From: Myxococcales bacterium UBA1238
Lineage (GTDB): Bacteria; Myxococcota_A; Bradymonadia; UBA7976; UBA1532
Assembly (NCBI GenBank): GCA_002309015.1
Contig: DBWM01000037.1
Coordinates: 68,249-132,248, forward strand
Reading direction: 5' to 3'
DNA: 64,000 nucleotides
In this document: positions 10,559-18,189 of the stretch, one piece after another
Numbering within the stretch: the first letter of the stretch is position 1
How the letters are laid out: each line of letters opens with the position of its first letter
Notes under the pieces: model-generated
Database searches by the model: none
What the model saw: only the letters and a program-made list of their open reading frames with translations
What the model was told of the DNA's origin: nothing
Made by a program: the position numbers and the translations under genes

Positions 10559-13483
10559 TTGAGCCGCAGGCTCTGCTTTCTAAGCCTCGTTTTTCTCTTT
10601 GCAGGCTTTTTTGTTTTCAACAGTGATGCGCAGGCTCAGGAAGAGGTCACCATCTCTCTGGATGATGCAGAGGAAGCAGACGTTCACTTCAGGCTGGGTT
10701 CAAAAGCCTACAACAAAGGTAAATATCAGGAGGCCTTAAAGCATTTTTTGGCATCCCAACGATTGGTTCCGAACGCCAACACCAATTACAACATCGGGCT
10801 TGCTTACGAAGCGAACGGCCAATCCGAGCAGGCGGTGCATCATTATTACGATGTCATGCATTCCAGTTCCGATCCGGATCTGAAAGCAGAAGTCGAAAAG
10901 GCGATCGATCGCATCGGCAAGAAAAGCGCTTTGATCAAGATCACCTCCGATCCACCGGGCGCAGATGTTTACATCGATCGCGAGAATCTGGGTTTGCGAG
11001 GCCATACACCGTTTTTAATTGCACTGACCCCAGAGCCTCACCACATCTTTTTAAAGCTTGATGGATACAAGAATTCAGAGACAAAAGACATTCTCGTCAA
11101 TATCGGCGAAAAGCGGGAAGTGTATTTTAAATTGGAGCCGTTGACCTCTTTTATTAAAGTCGACGGCAATCCTATAGGGGCCGATGTCACCGTGCTCGGG
11201 CAGAAAGAAAATCATTGCACTCTGCCTTGTGAAATGGAGCTCAGATCGGCCGAAACCATATGCGAGATTAAGGCGCCCCATTACAAAACCCAGTATGTTC
11301 CAATCCATTTAATGCCCCAGCAGACGACGACGTTTTCTGTATCATTGGAGCCGAATGTGGGGAGCATCGAAGTGACGGCCGATGTGCTGGATGCGCAAAT
11401 CAAATTGGACGGCAAGATGTACGGTTATACACCGCTCCGTATCGATCGCGTCTTTGAGGGTTCGCATGTAATTGAAATCTCTCACTCCGGATATGAGACC
11501 ATTTCACATCCGATAGAGGTGAAAAACGATGCGATCAGCAAATATCACGCAGAGATGCACACGGCTGATCTTTTTTACAGCAGCAGCAGCAAAGTGCAGA
11601 CCCTCGATGAGGTTGCAGCTTCCGTGGATTCGATTTCCGATCGCGAGATTCGCGTCTTCGGTTACGAGACCGTCTACGATGCATTGTTGGGCAGCCGCAG
11701 CGTAACGGGTCGGTTTGAAGGGGAATATCACAACCTGGTCATGCGAGGCTTTTCGGTTTCAAATGACAATGGCAGCCGTTTGCTGGTGAAATGGGGCAAT
11801 CACAATATGAATATCCCCGGACTCGGGATCAGCGCAGTGGATCGCTCGCTGATGCCGAGCCTTGGAAATGTAAAGCGCATCGAACTGTTGCGCGGTCCGG
11901 CTTCTTCCATTTACGGATCAGGCGCATCTTTAGGGTTGATCAACATCCTGGCCAAGGACGACAACGACGGCATAAAACCGCAGATTGAGATTGCGCATCA
12001 GGAAGCCCGCAGTTTAAGGATTCGACTGGTGGGCAGCCATCATTGGAGTGAAAAGGGCGGCATTTGGATCAGCGGAGATTTCTTTAAGAGCCAGGGCGAT
12101 GATTACGATCTGGAGCAGATTGTAGGCATCGATCAGGCACGTTCGAATCCCAAAAAGCTTCATTTCATCACGAATACGGTGAGCGTCGAAGATAAGGAAA
12201 GCGATGACATTAAGAATCTCGCAATGCGGATTTGGCAGGGTGATACATCGCTTCAAATGGATTACAAGCTGCGCGATCATTACATGGCCATTCCCGCCAA
12301 AGGGACCATCATCAATGATCCAAATCTTCGTACCCAGGAACACCGAGCAACGTTTTCACTGGACTACACGCCGCATCTCGATGAAGCGCTCTATCTCTCT
12401 TTGCACAGTTACGCGGACTGGGCACACAATCAGAATGATTATCCCTTTGAAAAGAACCAATGGGGTATGAACAAACAGACCTTTGACAGCCTATGGGCGG
12501 GCTTTGAAGGACGGGCCAAGCTGTTTCCAAAGTCGAACCGCTTTAAACTGATGATGGGCCTTGAACTTCGCAAACCCATATGGATTGAACTGAATCAAAA
12601 GCGTCAGGACCACGAAGCAAGCAGTGAGCCTGATCAGACAAGCCTTTTCAGCCTGTTTTCGGAAGGCGAGATTCAATTGCTTCAACCGCTCAGTCTGACT
12701 CTGGGTGCGCGCGCCGATTTTTTTGATCTGGATGACTTTGAAATTTCACCGCGCACCAGCCTGATCCTGAGGTTAGGCGCTAAAAACGTCATCAAGACCA
12801 TGTTCAATATGGCCTACCATCAGCCCACCCTGCAGGAGCGCTTTTTAAATCAGCTCAATGAGGAATCCAAAGCGAAAGCCGAACTGAAGCGCGAACGGAG
12901 CTGGACAGGTGAATTGGAATACACGCGCAAGCTGCCTCTCGACTTTAAGCTCATCTCTTCCGTTTATTATCGTCAGGTTGAAGATCTAATCACTGTGCCC
13001 TTCCGAGCATCCAGCTCGCAAAATCCCCTTTTCAGAAACCAATCCCAAAACCTTTATACCCTGGGAGGTGACATCGAGCTTCGCAGGGAATGGCATAAGA
13101 ACTGGTTTACAGAGATCAACTACAGCTTTCAAAGGACTCGCCTTCGCCACCTGCTCGATGGCGATGAACTGTTAAACAGTCCCGCTCATCTTTTTAACGT
13201 CAAGCTTGCGGCTCCCATGAACCGTATGGGGATCAACATAGCAAACCGGTTTCGAGTGGAAAGCGGACGCCTTCTCTTTGGAGGCGATCATACTGTGGAA
13301 GCTTATTACTGGGATGTCATCCTCACACCCATCGACCTGATCATGGATACGTTCGACTTCTCATTTGGGTTTATCAACATCTTAAACTGGAAAAACGAGC
13401 AGAGCGCATCGCCCCGTACAGGTCTGCGCTCTATACCCATATCTGGCCGTTCGGTTCAGATGAGCGTCAAAGCTCAGTTTTAG
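10559..13483 (+). CDS. TPR-PEGA-TonB-dependent outer membrane receptor, copy 1
   Basis: About 974 residues. Order: signal peptide (1-27, ending DAQA), two TPR-like helical hairpins (about 37-110), three PEGA-like beta modules (about 120-335; first one SDPPGADVYIDRENLGLRGHTP), TonB plug (about 350-480; REIRVFGYETVYDALLG, then RIELLRGPASSIYGSGASLGLINI), and a 22-strand-type barrel to an aromatic end (VKAQF). Plug and barrel mark a TonB-dependent transporter; the TPR/PEGA head is foreign to known families. EEVTISL just after the signal peptide could be a TonB box. The TTG start at 10559 is inferred from the signal peptide; no ATG fits and no ribosome site is clear. Copies 2 and 3 follow. Confidence 0.85.
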   Translation: MSRRLCFLSLVFLFAGFFVFNSDAQAQEEVTISLDDAEEADVHFRLGSKAYNKGKYQEALKHFLASQRLVPNANTNYNIGLAYEANGQSEQAVHHYYDVMHSSSDPDLKAEVEKAIDRIGKKSALIKITSDPPGADVYIDRENLGLRGHTPFLIALTPEPHHIFLKLDGYKNSETKDILVNIGEKREVYFKLEPLTSFIKVDGNPIGADVTVLGQKENHCTLPCEMELRSAETICEIKAPHYKTQYVPIHLMPQQTTTFSVSLEPNVGSIEVTADVLDAQIKLDGKMYGYTPLRIDRVFEGSHVIEISHSGYETISHPIEVKNDAISKYHAEMHTADLFYSSSSKVQTLDEVAASVDSISDREIRVFGYETVYDALLGSRSVTGRFEGEYHNLVMRGFSVSNDNGSRLLVKWGNHNMNIPGLGISAVDRSLMPSLGNVKRIELLRGPASSIYGSGASLGLINILAKDDNDGIKPQIEIAHQEARSLRIRLVGSHHWSEKGGIWISGDFFKSQGDDYDLEQIVGIDQARSNPKKLHFITNTVSVEDKESDDIKNLAMRIWQGDTSLQMDYKLRDHYMAIPAKGTIINDPNLRTQEHRATFSLDYTPHLDEALYLSLHSYADWAHNQNDYPFEKNQWGMNKQTFDSLWAGFEGRAKLFPKSNRFKLMMGLELRKPIWIELNQKRQDHEASSEPDQTSLFSLFSEGEIQLLQPLSLTLGARADFFDLDDFEISPRTSLILRLGAKNVIKTMFNMAYHQPTLQERFLNQLNEESKAKAELKRERSWTGELEYTRKLPLDFKLISSVYYRQVEDLITVPFRASSSQNPLFRNQSQNLYTLGGDIELRREWHKNWFTEINYSFQRTRLRHLLDGDELLNSPAHLFNVKLAAPMNRMGINIANRFRVESGRLLFGGDHTVEAYYWDVILTPIDLIMDTFDFSFGFINILNWKNEQSASPRTGLRSIPISGRSVQMSVKAQF

Positions 13484-13520
13484 GCTTGAAGGATAAGGCG
13501 AACAGCCCTCATCGAATCAA

Positions 13521-16373
13521 ATGCATCGTTTGCTTTTGGTCCTCATCGCTCTGCATGCGCTCCCCTGCGCTTCCCAGGAAAATCCATCTGGTCAGGTGGA
13601 TTATGGGGAGGAGTCCGGACTGCTGTTTGAACAGGGCAAAAAAGCCTACGACCGCCATGATTATTTGAGCGCCATCGAAGCTTTCATCGAGTCTCACCGT
13701 TTGGCGCCGAACATCAACATCAACCTTAACCTTGCTGATGTTCTCGAAATGAGCGGTCAGTATGATCAGGCGATTCATCATTATTATGATGTGCTTCACA
13801 GTCATCCCGATTTGAGGACAGAAGCTGCAGCCAAAGCGGGCATTGCGCTCCTGAAGAAGCAATGCGCTCTCATTCACATCACTTCAAAGCCTGAACACGC
13901 AGCCATTTACTTCGATCGCAAGGAATTAGGGATTCAAGGCTATACGCCACATATACTCGCGCAGCCCGAAGGGATTCACCAAATCTGGGTGGAGCATCAG
14001 GATTATCGCCCAAGCGATCCAAAAATCATCGAACTCAAAAAAGGCCAGACCGTAGAGTTCCACGCCGACCTGGAGCTGATCGGTACGCGGATCCTGATTC
14101 ACGGTAAACCCGAGGGGGCAGCTGTCTATGTGGGATCCGAAGAGCAACCCGTCTGTACCCTGCCCTGCGATTTTCAATTACCTGTAGGCGTTCATCTTTT
14201 CAGAGCCGAGCATCCGAGATATTTTCCCTTCAACTGGTCTTATGCCGGCGAAGAAAATCAAACCCAGACCTTCAACATTGCATTGGAACCGAAGCTCGGG
14301 CAACTCGTCGTCGACAGCGATTTTTATAAAACGCATGTTGAAATTGACGGCGTCGATTACGGCGAAACGCCGCTCTATGTGGATGCCATCAGCGATGGTC
14401 CCCATCACTTAAAGTTCACTCACCCCGATGCAGAGGATCTGGAGACCGATATCGAGATCTCTTACCAAACGACCAATGAAGTGCATCCCAGTATGAAGAT
14501 GAAACCGGATGTCGACATCGTTACGCCTTACGATGAGCATCTGCCTGATCTTTCAAGCTCCATCTCTTTGATTTCAAAGCGTGAGATTCACTATTTTGGG
14601 TATCAGACCGTTTACGATGCAGTGCTGGGTGCGCGCGGCTTTTACAGCAACACCGAACCGCATATGAGTTCCCTGGGTGTAAGGGGAATCGCGCTCTCAG
14701 ACGAAAACCGCCGCTTGTTTGTGGCCCGAAACGGTCACCGGATGAACAACGCCATTACGGGTGGCAGTCCCGTCGATTCCCTTTTGATGGCGACCTTAAG
14801 CGATGTTGAACGCATCGAGCTCTTTCGCGGTCCCGCTTCCTCGGTCTTCTTAGGCAATGGCATCACAGGCGCCATCAATGTGATTCAAAGAGAAGACCTG
14901 GATCTCCCCAGGCCTCAGCTTGAAGCTGCCGCTACTAAAGACAGCAGTTTACATTTCAGAGGCGCGGGCAGCTATCAATGGAGCCCCGAGGGGGGATTTT
15001 GGTTGAGCGCCGATATGACCAACGATAAAGGTCACGACTGGTCTTTTCATCGGCGTTATAATCACGACTCTTATCATTCACACGACCACGATCGCTCTTC
15101 AACCCAGAGCATCACGCTCCGCGCATGGCAAGGCCATCTTTCATTTTTTGGTCACTATCTGCATAACTGGCATGAGATCCCCATCGATTTTACAGGCATG
15201 GCGCTCTATGGCGATTCCTATAAGCAAAAATATGATCGCGCCTACGCCGATCTTCAATATGATCTGAAGCTCTCTCCCAACTGGCAACTCAAGTCGCATC
15301 TCTCCGGTGATTTGACTTCGATCCTCAATCAATCGATTCTTCCAGGGGAAGATTCGCCCCACGAAGATCAGAAAGCCCAAAGCATAGAGGCGGCTTTGCA
15401 TTTTGACCTCTTCGGGCACACAGATGACAACCGTCTGAAGATGCAGCTGGGCCTGGAGATTCGCCAGGATTTATGGGAACAGTTTGAACAGACCGGCCTC
15501 GACCGGGATCGCCAGTCCCTCCATACCGAAGGCACTCAGGCCAGCGCTTACGCCCGTGCAGAATATTGGCTCTTTAAACCGCTCGCCCTTGCAGCCCAAA
15601 TGCAGCTCAATCTTTTTGAAGATGCCGACGCCACCTGGGCACCGCAAGTCTCGCTTTTATACCGGCTATCGCCCCAAAACCGCATCAAGCTCTTTTACGA
15701 GCAGGCCTATCGCGCACCCAGCCTGATGGAACGCTACAGCCTGTTCAACGAGCGCGTCGAACTCCAAAAGGCGTCGCTCAAAAATGAAAGGGCCTCGAAG
15801 CTTGAACTCGAATATTCGCATCAGCTCACCGAACGCTGGAGCCTGTTAAGCAGTCTCTATGTGAACAGCTTCGAACAGCTCATCCTCTTCGATACAAGCG
15901 GGCGGTTCAATGCTCAATATTACCAGAACCAAAGCAAAGATCTTTATAGCCTGGGCGGAGAGATCGCCATCGAGCGCAACTGGGCCGACAGCAGTTTCTT
16001 ACAGGTGCGATACAGCATTCAAAGAAGCTGGTGGGGAAATGCGTTCATCGACAACAACCTCTACAACAGTCCCCTTCACCTGGCCTGCCTCAAGATCGCG
16101 TTTCCCCTGCGACATGCTGGCATGATGGTCGCCAACCGTTTGCGGATCGAAAGCGAACGCTACAACCCCGGGGCTCCAGACACCGAAAGCGCCTATCTTT
16201 GGGATTTGACGATCACCAGCGAACGCCCCCTGGCCGGTCTCATCGACTACGCCATCGGGTTCAACAACCTCCTCGACTGGAGGGCGTCCATTCCCGCTCA
16301 GTCCAACCTCGATCCCCTCGAATCCCCACAGCTGGGCCGCACCATCTTCATGCGCTTCAGGCTGCAATATTAA
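13521..16373 (+). CDS. TPR-PEGA-TonB-dependent outer membrane receptor, copy 2
   Basis: Paralogue of the previous gene, 37 bases downstream and probably in one transcript; 950 residues. Signal peptide (about 1-18), TPR-like pair (QGKKAYDRHDYLSAIEAF onward, about 37-100), three PEGA-like modules (about 115-330; IYFDRKELGIQGYTP), plug with REIHYFGYQTVYDAVLGARG and RIELFRGPASSVF, and a barrel ending TIFMRFRLQY with an aromatic last residue. A predicted extracellular loop near residue 512-530 is rich in His and Asp (YNHDSYHSHDHDR), which suggests metal contact. Start ATG 13521 gives a clean signal peptide; the ribosome site is weak. Substrate unknown. Confidence 0.9.
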   Translation: MHRLLLVLIALHALPCASQENPSGQVDYGEESGLLFEQGKKAYDRHDYLSAIEAFIESHRLAPNININLNLADVLEMSGQYDQAIHHYYDVLHSHPDLRTEAAAKAGIALLKKQCALIHITSKPEHAAIYFDRKELGIQGYTPHILAQPEGIHQIWVEHQDYRPSDPKIIELKKGQTVEFHADLELIGTRILIHGKPEGAAVYVGSEEQPVCTLPCDFQLPVGVHLFRAEHPRYFPFNWSYAGEENQTQTFNIALEPKLGQLVVDSDFYKTHVEIDGVDYGETPLYVDAISDGPHHLKFTHPDAEDLETDIEISYQTTNEVHPSMKMKPDVDIVTPYDEHLPDLSSSISLISKREIHYFGYQTVYDAVLGARGFYSNTEPHMSSLGVRGIALSDENRRLFVARNGHRMNNAITGGSPVDSLLMATLSDVERIELFRGPASSVFLGNGITGAINVIQREDLDLPRPQLEAAATKDSSLHFRGAGSYQWSPEGGFWLSADMTNDKGHDWSFHRRYNHDSYHSHDHDRSSTQSITLRAWQGHLSFFGHYLHNWHEIPIDFTGMALYGDSYKQKYDRAYADLQYDLKLSPNWQLKSHLSGDLTSILNQSILPGEDSPHEDQKAQSIEAALHFDLFGHTDDNRLKMQLGLEIRQDLWEQFEQTGLDRDRQSLHTEGTQASAYARAEYWLFKPLALAAQMQLNLFEDADATWAPQVSLLYRLSPQNRIKLFYEQAYRAPSLMERYSLFNERVELQKASLKNERASKLELEYSHQLTERWSLLSSLYVNSFEQLILFDTSGRFNAQYYQNQSKDLYSLGGEIAIERNWADSSFLQVRYSIQRSWWGNAFIDNNLYNSPLHLACLKIAFPLRHAGMMVANRLRIESERYNPGAPDTESAYLWDLTITSERPLAGLIDYAIGFNNLLDWRASIPAQSNLDPLESPQLGRTIFMRFRLQY

Positions 16374-17025
16374 TCTGTGCCCAAAGGCCCTGCCGCTTTG
16401 CAATCCAAGGCCGCTGCTTCAACCTGAAGCCGCAAAAATCTGCTGTCGAAATCACTTGCTGGCCGGCATAAGGTGATCGAATCGCCTTGCTCCTCCTGAA
16501 CAAGGCTTTTTGAAGCCCGCTGCCTCCGTTCCAAATCCAATGGCTTCGGTTTTGAGGCCTTCATCCTTCGCAAAACATCCTTCCTCCATCCATTCACCGC
16601 CTTTGCCGCCTGTTCTCGATGCAGACGATTTTGCTTTTCATTTACTGTCTGTCCCATTAAAAAGATGCCGCTGCATTTTTGAATGCGCAGCTTCAGATTT
16701 AATAACGCCTGCCTTTCATTTTTGATCCCGCAAGTCTGCAACCGCAATTTTGTCCACAGGATGTGGATAAGTTGTGGATAAAATGCATCGGGAAGCCTTA
16801 AAAATTTACGGTCGCCGCTTGCCGGGATCAGTCCACGGTATCGTATCCACAGCTGTTTCACATCTGTCACACAGGGTTTTCCACATTTTTCCGACTCCCA
16901 ATCTCCGCGCCAGATCTGGGCTTTTCAAACTTTTTCCACAAGATGCCCTTACAAAGCTTGATCCTCTACCCTTTTTAAATTTATGTTGTCCAATGTGCTC
17001 AGAACTGACCATGGGAGTCCAAGCA
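16374..17025. other. 652-base spacer with repeat-like front part and DnaA-box cluster
   Basis: The front part (about 16480-16735) is pyrimidine-rich and echoes the TTCATTTTTGA wording of other spacers (16672, 16715 about 43 apart, and 16545). The rear part holds the DnaA-box-like cluster and two AT-rich tracts (about 16795-16808 and 16970-16990). I see no gene, terminator or RNA in it. Confidence 0.5.
16750..16940. promoter_or_regulatory. Cluster of six DnaA-box-like 9-mers
   Basis: Two perfect TGTGGATAA boxes lie at 16762-16770 and 16773-16781 (reverse of TTATCCACA). Near matches are TTGTCCACA at 16750-16758, GTATCCACA at 16843-16851, TTTTCCACA at 16877-16885 and TTTTCCACA at 16932-16940. 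Six sites in 190 bases, next to AT-rich stretches, is what a DnaA-bound locus looks like. It could be an origin, a titration site or a DnaA-controlled promoter for the gene at 17026. No dnaA, dnaN or par genes are in the window. Confidence 0.65.
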
Positions 17026-17847
17026 ATGCCCAACGAGATCGACAGTTACGAAATCGACGCCACCAACTCAGCCGAGGCTTACCACTCGGTGCTGACTTGG
17101 ATCGACAGCGTCCCCGATCCCAAAGTCAACCTGCCGCGAGTCGATCGCATGCAGGCCGTAAGCCCTGTGCTGAAGCTCGACAGGCTCGTCAAACAGCCTG
17201 AGATTGCAGCCGCATTCGCCACATTGCCTCAGACGAGCTTCGATCCCCTCATTTTAAAGCGCTTAAAACCGCTCGCGCTCGCGGTCTGGCATCAGGCGAA
17301 CCTGATCAATGATCAGAACACGCTCGAATCCCAGGCAAAGCTTCCGCCGGCCTTGGCTGAAGAAGCTTCAAAGATGCGCAACCGCTTGCTTTCGCTCGTC
17401 AATTACTACCTGGGCGATGATCCCGCCATAGCGCCCCGCCTGGCCGGCATCAAGAGCGGCAACGGTTACCTCGATCTCGCTTCCGATTTAAAGCGTCTGG
17501 GCGTGCTGATCGCAGAGTTCCGCAGCCGTCTGGAACTCGATCCCCGCAATTACACAGCCACCTGCAGCGAAGATGCGACCCAGATGGCCGATCGCATCAT
17601 CGTCACCCTCAACAGCAATAACCCCGTCAAGCAACAGCGCACCCAGCTCTATAACCGCCTGTGGCAGCTCCTTTGCTTCTACTATAACGAGGTTTGCGCG
17701 GCGGGAACCTGGCTCTTCCGCAACACCAGCCTGGCCGATCGCTTCGTCAGCCTCACCCTCGCCGTCCGTAAGACCAAGCCTCGCAAGGCGAACGATAATG
17801 ACGACGAATCCAAGGACGAAAAAAAAGATGCGGCGGATGCCGATTGA
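17026..17847 (+). CDS. Hypothetical helical protein downstream of DnaA-box cluster
   Basis: Not recognised. 273 residues starting at ATG 17026 with GGAG 8 bases upstream; an in-frame ATG at 17011 lies inside that site, so 17026 is preferred. No signal peptide or membrane segment. The body (about 1-245) is helix-rich with a central Leu-rich part (SKMRNRLLSLVNYYLGDD), and the tail is acidic/lysine low complexity (DDESKDEKKDAADAD). The general layout recalls the protein at 1205-1984, but homology is not evident. It sits alone between receptor copies 2 and 3, right after the DnaA-box cluster, so DnaA-linked expression is possible. Probably cytoplasmic, function unknown. Confidence 0.8.
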   Translation: MPNEIDSYEIDATNSAEAYHSVLTWIDSVPDPKVNLPRVDRMQAVSPVLKLDRLVKQPEIAAAFATLPQTSFDPLILKRLKPLALAVWHQANLINDQNTLESQAKLPPALAEEASKMRNRLLSLVNYYLGDDPAIAPRLAGIKSGNGYLDLASDLKRLGVLIAEFRSRLELDPRNYTATCSEDATQMADRIIVTLNSNNPVKQQRTQLYNRLWQLLCFYYNEVCAAGTWLFRNTSLADRFVSLTLAVRKTKPRKANDNDDESKDEKKDAADAD

Positions 17848-18189
17848 AATTGAATCGAGCCGCTTAAAGTTTTAAATAGGGTCCGCGGTGCAAGGGCTGA
17901 AAAGTATCTTGCAGCGGGCTGGGCAGGGTTCACAAGCGAAGCGCATCATTGGGCAGTATTCGCGGGCAAAAAGGCAATCGGCAAATTTGCGCTTCGCTTG
18001 TAGAACGGGTGGGTTAAAAATTTAAGGCTTTTAGATGGCCATGGGAACTCGTTCGTACGCTTCGACTATGCAATCAATCCGTATTCAAGCGGCCGGTGCC
18101 TTTTTTTATATCGTATTCTTAAAATTAAAACTCTTCTTGTCCTCTTCAATCAGAGTCAGCCTGCCCAAACCGATGATTGAGGTCTAAAG
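17848..18189. other. 342-base spacer with inverted repeat, upstream of receptor copy 3
   Basis: Contains the 14-base inverted repeat described separately. It also has an AT-rich stretch (about 18101-18130) that may carry the promoter of the third receptor gene. Two CGTATTC motifs (18080 and 18112, 32 apart) recall the CCGTATTCT repeats at 50.7 kb. No gene or clear 42-base periodicity seen. Confidence 0.45.
17932..18001. repeat. Perfect 14-bp inverted repeat with 42-base spacer
   Basis: ACAAGCGAAGCGCA at 17932-17945 is matched exactly by its reverse complement at 17988-18001. A further partial match (GTTC/AGAAC) flanks it. The 42-base interior is too long for a classic terminator loop and no T tract follows, so a protein-binding or structural role is more likely than termination. 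Confidence 0.6.

Noticed and set aside
16510..16725. ORF of 71 codons before the DnaA-box cluster
   Set aside because: No ribosome site; composition matches the pyrimidine-rich spacer.
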